Positions 1 through 13,384 of a DNA stretch of 64,000 nt are shown here, piece after piece; position 1 is the first letter of the stretch, and every line of letters begins with the position of its first letter. Below the pieces are notes generated by a model. It had not been told where the DNA came from, searched no databases, and worked only from the letters and a program-made list of their open reading frames with translations. Location of the stretch: positions 62,001 to 126,000 of the forward strand of contig CP012820.1 in NCBI GenBank assembly GCA_001936135.1, read 5' to 3'. The stretch comes from Saccharomycopsis fibuligera x Saccharomycopsis cf. fibuligera. Taxonomy: Eukaryota > Ascomycota > Saccharomycetes > Ascoideales > Saccharomycopsidaceae. The translations under genes and the position numbers were made by a program.

Positions 1-3000
1 GAGACATGCAGACTGTACTGGAAGCGAAATGTTTGTGTATATAAAGTACCTCGCCGAGTCCAAAACGCTGTCTTCAGAGACCCAGATGCTCCCAAGGGAC
101 GCCGGCTTGAGAGATACAATAATAAGCTTGTTGTGTTCGGTTACCTTGACGACAGTAGTTCCTAAAAGCGGGGACCAGACTGTAGAATGACACAACTAGA
201 TGGATTCAGCATAGCAGTAGAGTTCTAAGCAAAGTGATCGGAATGCAGATAAATAACCACGAAACTCGCATATTGCTAGACGAATTACAAGGCGCTCCAG
301 AATATCCGGTAATGTCTACTAAATGACCGTATATGGATCTGTTGTTCGTGACGTCGATGTTCCGCCCATTGTCTTACATGATACGTGTCCACCACTACTT
401 AAGAACTTGCGTTACTAGGTCTCCAATCCAGTCTAATTGTTCTTTATACATGATTCAACCCAATGTTGCTATAGGGTTATCGTGCCAATACAAATCTTTC
501 AAATACGCTAGTTGATAAGCCTCAAATTTCGGCGTTCCTCTAAATGCTGCAAGCGATTTAGTGATACCCGTTTCACAACAACTTGCAACTTTTTTACGAC
601 CACTACCTATAAGTACTGAGGTGTTAGTTCCTTATAATAGCGGTAGCTCCTGTGCTAGTGCAACGTGAATGGTGGAAGCAATACTCTGTACTAGACCGCC
701 AAAACACATCTACAAGCCGGAACTGTGGGTGGTATATACAGAACTTGACCCAACATGTAGTGATTATGACGCCCCTGGCTGCACTGGAAAATGCGCCTCC
801 ACAGGATTCCCAAAGAACATATACTTTCCGTACCAAGGGTAGGCCGAAAACTGAACTTTGAGAAAAATAGCAGTTCCGAAAAAACGATATTTGATGGATT
901 TGTGTAACTTGCGCTAAGTCACAGGTGAAAGCGTCAATGAATATCGCTTATCAGCTTTTGATACATCTAAGTAGCTGATTCAAAAAAATACGAGGACATC
1001 AGTATTAAATCAAATGAAAGAGGGCATCAAGCGCATGCTATACAAAACAAGTACGTTAAAGGAAACTTCGATCAAGGTATCGCTGCATTGTTTGTGGTAC
1101 TCGAAAACATTTCAGCAATATCTATTGACCCTTGTGAATCTCAACTAGAACTTAATATAAGGATCCCCTAAACGGACACCGAACGGATTCTTTCATTGCC
1201 TATTTCTGAACAATGTATCACAACTTATTATCTTCCCAGGAAATAAAGTTCCCGTTCGCACGATTGGTGCCATTGCTGAAAGGTTGCTTAGATTCTCAGG
1301 CCTCTCAAAATACAAAACGCTTTTTTGCCGTCTGAAAGGTCCCTCGACAACACCTGTTGACCTTCTATACAGACACTAAGAAAGCCTCAAACAGAGACTA
1401 TTGTCGGATCGTCTTCATGTCTAGTTTTGTAAAGTAAGTGAACTGTTCTTTGCCAACCACCCACCACCTTCTCCCCGTAGCACATTGTTTGCGTCACCAA
1501 CATACAACCAGAAATAAATAGTGTGCCACAAGTTGCAGAGAGCACAGCATTCGCCAAATACTTTTTGTGGAACAGTATCTCAGAGGGACCATCGGCAACT
1601 TGTAGTTAGGCGCGGGTTTTCTCATGTCAGTTTTAGACCGGAAACAAGGTCCATACTATCTCCAAATGCTGGCTTCCCCCCTGTGCCTGTCAATGCTTAG
1701 TAGATAGGCTTCAATGCCGGTAGTGTCCATAATTTGAAAACCTGTTCTTAAAAGTGCTCTATTAGTCCTAATTAGCTTAAGGAATGTGGGCATGGAGCGC
1801 TTTTTGCTTTCAGAATCAGTGTGCGGCGTCCAAAATGAGAACATTTGTTACATATCATCATTATGATTAGTGCTCTTTAAAAACACTTCGACAAAGAATA
1901 GCTGCACGAGAAGCTAAGTAGGGTCAAAAGCATTTAGAATCAAGAAGAAGAGTATACAAACCCCAAATGTTTTCCAACCCAAGAGATCAAAATTTTAGCA
2001 TCCGACTGTATCCGATGGAGATGCCTTACCTACATAGAATACACCTACTAGTAAATGGTTTAAACGTTGCTACATACCAATTTCAAAACGTACGGAAGTT
2101 CCGCGTGAAAATAAGCATAATTGTGTTCAGTTTAGCCATCCCAAAACAAAGTGTTTTTTACAAAATGAATGTCTGCCCAAGGCCGATAAATCTCTCACAC
2201 CGACGGTTGAAGAGGCCATTATATTTATTTTTTTTTTGCAAGATCATCGTGTCGTAAAACAATTAAGGCAGAAATACCGTCAATAGCTTCTCATGTCGGC
2301 GCTCAGCGCAGAATTTGATCACATGTCTTCTAAGTCTTAATGTGAGACCGCTACAGACGGTTTTACCGATACTCTTTTTTTTTGAGTAATCCTTCGGAGC
2401 TAGCTGCACAACAAAACCACCGGATCCTTAGCAATGATGTTAACTTGGCAGCCAAGCAACATCCAGAGACGCTACAACAAGACAGATAGTTACTATCTCT
2501 AGATCTAGGTCTCTCTTAAAATACATCAGTACTTATCATGAACACTACTACCGTCAAGATAAGCCTCATTAGTGGCATCTTACATTGCAGACTAGGTTTT
2601 CTAAGTTTTCACGACTCTAATGTCGGTAACAAATTGTATTATGGTGTCTGTAAAACCGAAACAACCGAGAATTAGTCAAAATAAATACAAAGACCATATC
2701 GCTTAGTCAATCTGTATTATGAGCACCATGAAGTGTTAACCACCAGTAGCGAAATTTGATGCTATGATACTGAATGCCAAGATTTCATTCTGTCTGGTAG
2801 TAGGAATTCCAACAAGCAGCATCAAAGTCGTAACACTACTCAAGAAAACCTTGGGTTGCCAAAGTGTTTTGAAGCCCTTTAGGAGGCTTACCTCTGGGCT
2901 TGCTGACTGAGAAACAGGTCGATACACAATAAAGTGTGGCATATAGACCGCCTCTCTCATAATTATCCACGTTTAATATGTGCTAAAGGGTGCCGAAATA

Positions 3001-6000
3001 AGAATGCTTTTTTTTTCCACCTTTACTTATGCAATCCGGACCTACGTCTCTCCTCGATACTCATCGGTGTTTCAAAGTTTAAACTACCCACACAGACGGT
3101 ACAACCTATCGTCAAGCACAGGGACCCCCACGAAATATGCTGAGTCGTTATCAGCCACTTTTCTCAGACAAATAATAATATTCAAAAATTACAATATCAG
3201 GCTTCCACAGGTGGCCTAAAAGTGTGGTAATTATCACAACACAAAATGCAGGAAGCTACTCACAGGAAGTATGCGTATCAAGAGCAATAATAACAGTGAG
3301 TAAAATAAAACTTTGCCAAAAACTGATTAGTGTTTCCACTCTTGCACGAAGGCCTTGCATAAAAGAGACAACATACCAGGAATGATGGCACAAATCTACC
3401 AATGGTCGCTCGAGAGGTGTATTGAAGCAGGCGAGAGACAGAGTGTAGCGCTACTTTTGCAAAACATTTTCCAGGGCACCCTACCCGGCTACCAGGTGAT
3501 TGCGCAAAAACGCCACACAAGCTCGTGTTTAAGCAGTCTTTTTGGGCAACGCCAACATTGCCACAGACCAACAGCAAGGCGTAGCAGTATCTGAGGTACT
3601 CGGGAGAGTTCCTGCAGCCCCACTGCACGAATCATATTAAAACTCGCATTGGTACTGCTGCTCGGAATTATCGTTACTATGTAGGAAGCACTCATAGTGT
3701 GAAAAACCTTCTCAGGCAGAAAAGGGAGTTGCAGGGACAGAGGCAGTAAGATAACGAGTAAACCCTAAGTCTCTCTTGTGCCAATTACGATGACCCATAC
3801 GTCTTCAACGGGTACAGCTTGTAACTTAAGGTGCTCTTACCTTGAATTACCTGCGCGTAACCTCTGTTGCCTCTTTACTGTACTCGCACCACGTGCCAAA
3901 GTTACTGAATAAATACTGCGTAGCATAACTGAGATGGATAGTATTGCCTTATGAACATACCACTACGTGTTATAGTGGAACCCTAAATAGCCACTCACAA
4001 CTCAATTTTTTGCTAGATTCACAACATGCACATTTGCGGACAGCTACATTACTCTCCCGTTTTCTCTAGTTGCTTGGTCGTAGATAAAGAAACCCGCCCC
4101 CAGAAGTCACCGCCCGCTTGCCATTATTAATCCAAACTATGCACTAGAAATCATTGGTTGTACTAAACGTCCACTAGCAGTGCTCTAACAGTTTGCTGCC
4201 AAGAACCTCCTGCATATGAAAGCAAGCCGCTGGTCCCATACAAACAAAGACAAGTTTGATCAAAGTCTTCGAAGAGCAATATTTCAGTAAACCAAACAGG
4301 TGGCCCTGCAGTTGTTCCTGGAACTTTGGAAACCCTTCTGATGAGCTATCCCATGATATCTAAAATGCTCGTAGAAACACTTTACTTCCGATTGTGAATA
4401 CTTGACAGCCAGAGCAATGCAAATTGAGCAGAGTAAAGTCGAATCGGATGATGGGCAATACTGCTAGTGCACCTTTTTGGATTGAACCTGGGTACTTTAG
4501 CGGGGAGCACAATCAAATTACAGGTTCTGTATTAGCACACGGAGTCAGGAGTTCTAACTTTGGAAGTAGTTTGTTCCATAACGAGCAAGGGTTGAACTAT
4601 GGAGTACCAAAAGTAGTAATGCGGTCATACTTCTGATATATAGTAGACTCACATGGTGTAAGATTACCGCCATCAAATATTTCTCAGCGTTACTTTAGAA
4701 CATGATGCAGTACCCAAATTCATTCGTGAAAGCCTAAGGTAATATCAGAAAGCTAACTAATACAAACTTAAGCCCATGCGTCAACGACCTAAATCTCTTC
4801 TTTCAGGTATGACAAAGAAATAGGAATAACAAAGGATACTGTATAATTTACAGCCAAACGGAACTTATTTGCCAAAAACCAAAGTTGTGCAAACCCATTT
4901 TAGACAACGGCCATTACTTACGAGTTATTAGACAAAAGCTTGAACAATTTTCTTACCGATATCTGAATGTAAACTATGTACGCCTGGCCAAGACCGGGTA
5001 TCTTCTACGCCAAGTTTGGAGGACAGAAGCGATTCGTTCAATCAAGGAAGTGGGCAATAACTAATGAGACAGTTCATCAGGAAGTGGTCAAGTACAAAGC
5101 TATCTCGCATACAGAAGCAGAACGCATTTGTGGAAACAAATATTTACTGAAAAATATAGTAGCAGCACTCACGTCCCTTAGTGTTAGTCAAATGAACCAG
5201 ATTCAGTGAAGGTCTGAGTAAGATGTCGAAGACAGACGTTCTGTTAGTAATATGTTTGGTGCTGGGAAAGTTTTACACGTAGGACCTATATGTATTCCAA
5301 TCTTGACGATATTACCAACGGGAAAAGGACGCATTTTCGGATTCACTGCTCTACATCACAAGTAGCGAGAAAGACATCCTTCAAATCAAGATATGAGCTG
5401 GGACAATTCCACTTTCCTGTTTAGCATTAATAGCCTATTTTGGATATCTGTGAAGACTTTCTATTGCCTACAGCCCAAGAAGCGCTAAAATCAGAGAATT
5501 ACTATTATCGCCTTTTGTTGGCTATCATTTGTTTACCATTTCAATCAACCCAATTGAAAGATATGACTCGCAGCTTGACTATTGTAGGCCAGTTAAACTT
5601 AACCCCATAACATGTCCATAAAACTCCTGGTTGCTAATGCAGCCATCTTTGACTGCTCCCAAAAAGACGTTTACGTTAATGCATTAGTACGCCAAAGAAT
5701 TGACTAACACCACTCTTTAGTAGTGGGACCACATCGTCAGTTAGTGCAGACTCATTTAACTAAGACGATAAACTGTCCTGCGTATTCCATATAAGAGAAA
5801 TTAGAAGTAAATATCTCGGAAATGTTACATATATACTATACTCCAGTGCAGGAATGAAGGTTACGTGGAACTTCGGGATGAGAGGCGCCACACCGATAAT
5901 ACGAAATTGTAAAAGAAATAGATGGTAATATTATGCAGTAAAGTGGTAGCGTAATAACGTCGAGAGTGAAACTGTAGCGAAAGACAGCACCTAAATGAAA

Positions 6001-7589
6001 CCAGGTATCGAAGATACATGGTTCTTGATTTGCAATACCAAGCACCGATAAGGAAAAAACTAAAGGATATTTTGTTTGCTGGCTCTCCGACACCTCTGAT
6101 GGGTCTCTATAATACGGATAAAAGCATTCACAATAAAAGAAGTTACTTCACTCAGCTCAAGAACTGCACGTATTGCTAATGTCGTGTTACTGAACTTGGA
6201 CGTGCAGAACTTGGTACATCCGCTACCTAGACTCCTGGCACTATCCTCTGGAAATATTGTTGACGGCCCTACACATTGCGGCTCGAACTTCTTATCCTGA
6301 GCACTAACCGCAAAGGTCACTCGCAAATTGAAGCGTATTAGAGGAGCCCACGTGTGCAAGATAGTGAAACCTGTCTCTTGGCTAAAACAAGTGAACGATG
6401 CACCGTCTACGGCCGCATCACCCAAAATAGTTCCAATAGTTATTGGGAGAACATCATTTCATTAAACCGAACTATACATGGCAGCTGATTTCTGGTATAC
6501 AGCCTGTATGGCCGTATTTTTATGTAGCAATGCTGGGAGGACAAATAAGCCGACCTTGCAGGCAATAAAACAATGTGAAAAGGCTTTGAAGAGCTGACTA
6601 GAACGTTAATGCAGACAACCACTTTAAATCCGACAAAGTGAACGAACCTTCTTACGAAAGTTATGGTTTCATTTTAAATACTTTTATATGGTAATCGTAA
6701 TGCAATATCTACAGCCGCAATCTTCCAATGGCTCATGAGTCCATATTTCCTCTGCATTCCATCGCGATGTCAAACAGGAACACCATGTTTTTGTAGGAGA
6801 TAATTGTTAAATAAGTATTGTGAGGTAACCCTTTGAATGCTGTTTCTGTTATGATTCACGAGGCTGTTGTGTTCCATCTGCTTTTACGTAATGGTCTTTC
6901 TCAATAATCTTTCCTTCCGCACTTTTTGTTTAATCTGTTGTTCTATCTCCAAATAGCGCTTTGTAAGCCACCAAGATGCTCTACATCACGTCCCATGACT
7001 TTTACCTACTGCTACTAGTTTTCTTTCATCTCACTGATGGTCTCTATAATTTGCCTGTAATTATAGCATTTGTCGCCACCAAGAGTATGTTTAATGGGAA
7101 GCTTTCGCGCTAATTCGCTAGCTACGTAGATCTAGATAGACTAATCAGTGATCACTTCTGGTAAAAGGGCTAGTTCTATGGGTGTCGCAGTAAGCCTATG
7201 AACGGGGCGTTCCAAAAGAGGAATATCGACCGTAACTGTTTCGCAACGACACAATAAATGACAATACGCTGATGATTGGTATGTTGTTGCTACATTTCGT
7301 GTAGCCTCCCCATGGGTACTTACGCATCATTTGGTCTGCTGTATCTCGTGTATATAGTATATCCTTGCTCTTGTTTCCCTTTCAGGACGCGTCGCTCATT
7401 GAATTATTACGATGCTCCATAAATTGAACACTTTAAGCGGCAATGCTAGCTGGTTATCTCACGAATTCCACTCAGTTGATACACGAGCGCTTGGCTCTTA
7501 TGGAAACCACATAGGATCACTTGCTTCTGCTTATAGCGATACTTTGTGAAAACCGCTTTCACCTAATGCGACACTGAGTAACCATACCC
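1..7589. other. Gene-free region, possible centromere core or flank
   Basis: No reading frame here exceeds about 120 codons, and none of the short ones resembles a known protein or shows a compositional signature of coding. I saw no tRNA, no LTR and no long internal repeat. Base composition looks rather even, about 40-45% GC in the lines I counted by hand. A gene desert this long is unusual in a compact yeast genome. Its right edge meets a tRNA gene and a dense retrotransposon block, the usual setting of centromeres in several CUG-group yeasts. The centromere reading is inference from context; no centromere motif is visible. The left end runs off the window. Confidence 0.5.
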
Positions 7590-7667
7590 CGTCCTCGATA
7601 ACGAGTAAAAACCACCGTCCTCGATAACGAGTAAAAACCACCGTCCTCGATAACGAGTAAAAACCAC
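7590..7667. repeat. 26-bp tandem repeat, three copies
   Basis: Three head-to-tail copies of a 26-bp unit, seen as identical, each containing the short inverted repeat CTCG-ATAA-CGAG followed by an A-run. The array lies just downstream (in transcription direction) of the tRNA-Val gene. Unit length is like that of Candida telomere repeats, but the sequence is not similar. Confidence 0.85.
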
Positions 7668-7679
7668 CGTCATACGGAT

Positions 7680-7685
7680 AAAAAA
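7680..7685 (-). terminator. Pol III terminator of tRNA-Val
   Basis: A run of six T on the minus strand begins two bases after the tRNA 3' end, the standard RNA polymerase III stop signal. Confidence 0.75.
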
Positions 7686-7686
7686 T

Positions 7687-7768
7687 GACTCCTCCGAGGA
7701 TCGAACTCGGGACCTTTTGCGTACGTACTACTGTGAAGCAAACGCGTTAACCTCTACGCCAAGGAGTC
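7687..7768 (-). tRNA. tRNA-Val(CAC) with a short intron
   Basis: The minus strand folds as a class I tRNA. The acceptor stem pairs GACTCCT with AGGAGTC, the D stem GCG with CGC, the anticodon stem TTTGC with GCAAA, and the T arm CCGAG-TTCGATC-CTCGG. The anticodon loop is too long by 10 nt. Placing an intron after position 37 (plus-strand 7722-7731) gives the loop TTCACAC, hence anticodon CAC, and makes the anticodon arm and variable loop resemble eukaryotic tRNA-Val. A-box and B-box promoter elements are present within the gene. The isotype depends on the intron placement; the tRNA fold itself is clear. Confidence 0.8.
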
Positions 7769-7787
7769 AGCAATGCTTCCGTGAGAA

Positions 7788-7982
7788 ATGGGGTCGTAGG
7801 GTCTGAATTAAGAGGTGAAAAGGTTTCTGGCTTCATAGTTGGTTCTAGGATCGACTAGGAAGAGAGGTAATGCTCTAGATAAAATAAAGAGGATAAATAT
7901 ATTGTAATGAAAGGAAGATAACTTCGCTTACTGTTATTTTCGGAATACTGACATCTCAGGGTTCATGTTTTTAGAGGTAAAA
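7788..7982 (-). repeat. Left arm of an inverted repeat upstream of tRNA-Val
   Basis: About 195 bp that matches 24771-24970 in inverted orientation, at roughly 90% by eye. Its inner part equals the leader and first codons of the copia B Gag region; its outer part is unlike B2. The outer end lies 19 bp from the mature 5' end of tRNA-Val, and the right-hand arm ends 16 bp from tRNA-Asp. That is the distance at which Ty3-type elements integrate upstream of Pol III genes. The arm is probably the remnant of a B-related element (B1) that shares its LTR with B2. Confidence 0.7.
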
Positions 7983-7986
7983 GCCT

Positions 7987-8004
7987 TGTATTTCCAATAT
8001 AACT
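7987..8004 (+). repeat. Edge of the B-type LTR, split by element A
   Basis: These 18 bp are the first part of the B-type LTR; the rest resumes at 13786-13988. Element A sits between them with the 5-bp target duplication TAACT (8000-8004 and 13781-13785). Together the two parts are 221 bp, the same length as the other B2 LTR at 18606-18826. Confidence 0.85.
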
Positions 8005-8398
8005 TGTTGGATTTATACCAATTAACATCTTTCATACCGTCCATTTGGTATAATCTCCTTTTTGGTAAACTGCCTTTTGCGGTCGAGAGCATTTGAGCGC
8101 ACGCATGGTTGCTAAGGAGAACAACATCAAAGATGTGATGGAAAATTTTTCATCACCTGAGCATTATGGGTGAGTAATGAAATTATTATATATAGTCTGA
8201 AAGACAGAATGTTTCTATTAAATGATATAGTTTATAATAAGTAAGGAAATATAAGTCCAATTTCATTACTAAAGAAAAATATTAGTATCTTAGTAAGTGG
8301 CTATCCTTCACTACTAGAGGAGAGACTAGTCTAATCAGTGCTATCCAGAGGGGAGAACCTCAGGTATTGGTAGCAGATCTAGTCACACTACTCCAACA
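8005..8398 (+). repeat. 5' LTR of element A
   Basis: Begins TGTTGG and ends CCAACA. It matches 13385-13780 in the same orientation, and the two A-type LTRs at 18868-19261 and 24377-24770 in the opposite one. Confidence 0.95.
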
Positions 8399-11252
8399 TG
8401 GCGTTACAGACAGGATGCGGTGGTTATTAAATTATCCATCCTTCCAATGGCTGAATCTAGTTACATACTAGACACAGTAACTTCCTCACGTTTTATTACC
8501 CGTGGTTACATACTTGAATAATGTTAATTGATAGTCATAATTGCTACGGCAACACAGGATAAGATATCGGGCAGAAGTTTCATCAACTGGTAATGAAACA
8601 GCCTCGGATGACTAGCAACCATTTAGATATACATTAGGACTTATCGGCCAAGAAACAATTTGACACAAATTGGAAGCACAATGAAATATTAACAGAATAA
8701 TAGCTATGAACCACGAAAGTAAAAACAAAAGCTCAAACGATGTTAAAGAGGAAAACATCCCAAAATTACAAGAGTTGATTGCTGGTATTAACAATCTATC
8801 TCTATCCAAAGACGCTACTGCAAAAACGGCCACGGAGCTTTACGAGATTCAAGACCGTATATCCAAATCTATTCCAAAATTGAGCGCGTTGAAGAATTCA
8901 AACGCAAACTTCATCAATTATTAAAATGCATTGAAGCATAGATTATCTGAGAGAGGATACAAGAATTTTGTTACTTGCTTCGAAAAAGGCATCATAGAAA
9001 TGCAAGACGAAGAAACGGAATTCATTGTTGAAAATGTAATCAGAAACACTACTGATACATCTCTTGCCCACATTTCGCAGATCATCAATAACAGACCCGA
9101 CGAATACAAGAAATCATCAATGCAAATTTTGGCGATGTTGCGTGAAAACTGTTTGGACCTTATTCTTACCGAGGAAGCAGCTAAGGCAAAGTTTGCCGCA
9201 CTAAAGTTAGGCAACCAAAAGGGTGACCTTATTCGGTACATTAACCAAGTTTCCATTGTAATGGATTCACTCAAATGGAACAATATTAGATTGAAAGAAA
9301 ATGTGATTGCAGGTACTTTGTTTTTAAACCTTGATGAAAACTATAGTGAGTTCTCTGATGACATCAATCGTCGAGCAGCTAACAATGAAACCTATGATCC
9401 CTACAAACTATTTGATTCTATAGGAGATTATGAGGACAAATTAGGAAGATATCATAAGGGAATGATCAGAAAAGCTGTATTTATGAAAGATCGATCAGTT
9501 GGAACCTACAATAAAGCATATAGATCAAGAACGTACAATCACGGAAAAACTGAGAAAATATATCAGGAATCCGAAATCCACAACACAACATCCGATGGGA
9601 ATTATCAAGCGAGGCACTCGCACAATTAATTCAATTATAGCCGACGATACACTCATCCTTATCGACGGAGGAAGCCAGGCTACCCTCACCAATGATTTAT
9701 CACATATAGGGAATTACACGAATTATGATGATAATTACTACCCCAACGTAGACCTAATCACACTAGATGGTAATATCAAAATCCTAGGCCATGGCAAGAT
9801 GAGATTGCGCATAGGAGACTCTACGATTAAACTTGACTGCTATTATGCTCCCTCAGCACCATATGCTATTATAAATGAGAGCTCACTAATACAGAAACTA
9901 GACAGTTTCGATGTTAAAGTAATCGAAGTTGGAGGTAAAAAGAAAATTGTAAAGGTCCTAAAACATGGCCATTATAATCTTGAAATTGAGGTAATAGACG
10001 ACCTTACATGGCTCAGTGGAAAGTATATTATTAAGAATAGAGTGAGATTAATAGCATCAGTTGACAGTAGTCTTCATAGCATTCTAGGACACGTTAACAA
10101 TAACTCATTAAAATCTTCCATCAAACACAACACAATTATAGCAGATCCAACAAAAATTGCATCACTAAATGCAAAGGAAGATTGCTATGAGTGTGCTATT
10201 GCAAAGGGAAAGAAACATGCTGCTGTTCCAAACTCGAGACTGGTGTACATAAAGAAAAATCAACTTGCTGAGCGCGGATTTCGTGTGAAAAGCCTCTTCA
10301 CCGATAGGGGGACCGAATATCTAAACTCCGCGGTCACAGACATATTGAGTGAAGCCGGAATTGAATCACACACCACAAGCGGATACACTTCAGCATCCAT
10401 CGGAATGTCGGAGCGCCTCAATCAAACGCTATTAAGTGACGCGCGAACAATACTTCACAGTGGCAAACCAGAATCAAAATTCTGGCCAGAAGCAATACTT
10501 CACGTTACAACCATTCGAAATCATGTTTATAATACGAAGTTAAAGACATCCGCAGCTAAACTAATAGGACTAGAACCACTCGATGCTAGGCGGCTACGTA
10601 TATTCGGGAATTTGTGAGTGTTCACATCCCACCAAACGAAGGAAAACTTGAAACCAGAAGCTACATAGGAATCTATTTGGGACATGATGAACAAACATAC
10701 GGAGTCACAACCTTCATTCCAGTCCCACTGATGAAAAAGGGATTCTTTGAATACACTCGTCATGTTCGGTTCTTTAGACAAAGTATCCTCTACCCAGACT
10801 ACCTAAATCTCAAATTAAGTGGTGGAAAACTAACAACATAGCATTTGAAAATGACAATCAGAATGACTTTTCTGTTGAAGATCACAACGAGATAAGGGGG
10901 CAAGAACATGTCGAGGGGATATAGTATTCTGGGAATGATGAAGAAATTACGGACCCATATGAAAATGAGCGAGTTGACAGTGATTCTAACGAACAACCAA
11001 CTATGCCAGAAACTGATGCAGAAGAAGAAGAAGCGATGGGAGAAGAGGATGATGATGAATATGGCAATGATGTACAGGAACAGAAACAAAATTATCTTGG
11101 AAATTCGAGACGAGTAGAATTTGATAATAACCATAACAACCGCGAAATTTTGGATCTGAGCAGCGAGTGGCAATCATTGGCACTGAGTACCAGTGTTACG
11201 AACGGAGACCATTCCAAAACCCCCATAGAACAGGTCATGGTCTCTGACGACG

Positions 11253-11545
11253 AAGACTGCATAAAATATTTGATAAGCAACTACTACCCATTGAGGACGG
11301 GATAAAAGTGTCACACCTACCTAATGAGCAGCTACTACCCAATGAGGACGGTCTAAGAATGCATAAAATATTTGATAAGCAATTACTACCCATTGAGGAC
11401 GGGCTAAAACTGTCGCAATTACTTGATGAGCAGCTACTACCCAATGAGGACGGTCTAAGAACGCATAAAATAAGTGATAGGCAACTACTACCCATTGAGG
11501 ACGGACTAAAACTGTCTCAATCACTTGATGAGCAACAACTACCCA
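11253..11545 (+). repeat. 51-bp tandem repeat inside element A
   Basis: The motif ACTACCCA followed by the GAGGACGG block recurs at 11283, 11334, 11385, 11436 and 11487, and in a weaker form at 11538: a strict 51-bp (17-codon) period. Alternate units are more alike, so there is a higher-order 102-bp period. The repeat keeps the reading frame and codes for variants of LLPNEDGL and LLPIEDGL. It lies in the linker between integrase and reverse transcriptase. Confidence 0.9.
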
Positions 11546-13384
11546 CTGAACAATGCTGCTTAGGCTCATCGCGCACGATGTGCCCGCCAGTGAAACTGAT
11601 ACCGAGTCACCAATCAAATCCGAGTGACGCATTCACTCAAAGTGGTGATTCGAAGAACAAACCAACCACCCCATTTTGGCTCAAGTCTTTTACAAGCCTT
11701 AAAAGAAAACCAACTACGCATAACACAAACTTCAAGGTAAAACGAGTAAAGGTGCATGCTTTAGCATCCATACCAAAGTCGTATCTAACAGCCACACTAT
11801 TACCAGGGTTCCATGATGCTATCAAAAGGGAAACAATGTCACACAAATCACTCATGACCTGGGATCCCATCCCCATTGTGACATCAGATCTGGCAAAATT
11901 GCGCAAAACAATTCCCACTCGCTGGGTCTTCTCCCGAAAAAGTGACGGGCGAGAAAAGGCGCCATTAGTCGCTCGAGGAGATATTCAACACTCCGAGACC
12001 TTCGTGAATACCTATTCCCCAACACTTCGGGCGGAGATAGCCAGATCTATCCTAGCAGCTACGGCAATGCAAAGTTGGTATTTTGCACAGATTGATGTAA
12101 CTACGGCCTATTTGAATGCTGATTTGCAAGACGAGGTCTATATCTACAGACCACAAGGTATCCAGTGTAACCTAACGGTGAGTCCCGGGGAGAAAGTCAT
12201 ATACCGACTACGCAAGGCTCTTTACGGTTTACGACAGAGTGGTAATCTATGGCACAACAGCATTTCAGACTATCTTACTGAGTTAGGATTTAAGAAGAAC
12301 CATGCATCTCCAAGCACCTTTATTAAGGTAAATACAGAAGGAATAGTTTGTGCAATTATTGGTATTTTCGTTGATGATTTCCTTATAACTGCTGTTAGTG
12401 AACACGAATTAGACTCTATTGTCCGCCTGCTAATGGCGAAATACACAATCAAGATCATTGCAGCAGATCACGGTAGCAAACAGAAATTTCTAGGTACCGA
12501 CCTAAAAGTGGAGAGAGGTAACGACAACCAAGTGGTCAGCATTCTGCTAGATCAAGAGCAGTACATCATCAACTCCTGCCGGGAGTATATACAAAGCCCT
12601 AACAGAATGTTAAAAACACCATTGGCACCAGGTTTTTACTTTAATAGAAGTGATCACCCACTCGACGTTGATCAACGAAAGTTGAACACAAGGGTAACCC
12701 GGTATCGAAGGTTGATTGGAACACTATTATATATTGGTACAATGAGTCGGCCAGACGCACTTGATGCAATAAATTATCTAGCTAAAGTTTCTCATTATCC
12801 ACACCGAGTCTTGTTTGATCAAATTATTAGAGTATTCGGCTATCTACTACAGACAAAGGAAAGAGCGCTTAGATATGGAGAAGATAAAAGCGATAAGAGA
12901 CTAATAGGTTACAGTGATAGCGATTATGCACAAGAACCAGAGAATAGGCGGTCTACGATAGGATACCTCTTCCGCTTAAATAATGCCAACATTCACTGGC
13001 AATCCACACAAACAGCTTTAACGTGTCAATCATCTACTGAAGCAGAATTACAAGCGGTTACAGCAGCTACTAATGAAGCGTCATGGCTAAATGAGTTATT
13101 GATATTCATTGGTCTCATTAAAGAAGGATTACCATACTTATTGAAGGTCGACAATACGTCTGCCATAAAGAAAGTCATCAATGGTAATTTTTCATCAAAA
13201 TCTAAACATTATGCTGTGCGTTTGAACGTTGCCCTAGAAAGATACCAGGGACATGAATTTACCATTGAGCATGTACCGTCATCACTACAGCTAGCAGATA
13301 TACTCACAAAGCCAGTTACTACGCTGATTATGAGTAACATATGTGACTTAGTTTTTGAGCCACGAAATACAGTTTAAGGGGGTA

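Noticed and set aside
3278-3628. A 116-codon minus-strand frame in the gene desert
   Set aside because: Length is within chance expectation for 7.6 kb of about 40% GC sequence, and the product has no recognisable pattern.
6060-6425. A 121-codon minus-strand frame in the gene desert
   Set aside because: Same reasons: no similarity that I recognise, no promoter or splice context, and chance length.
7590-7667. The 26-bp repeats as telomere repeats
   Set aside because: Three copies only, located internally, and the sequence lacks the conserved core of Candida-type telomere units.
7590-7667. The 26-bp repeats as a CRISPR array
   Set aside because: The units are directly abutting, without spacers, in a eukaryotic genome.
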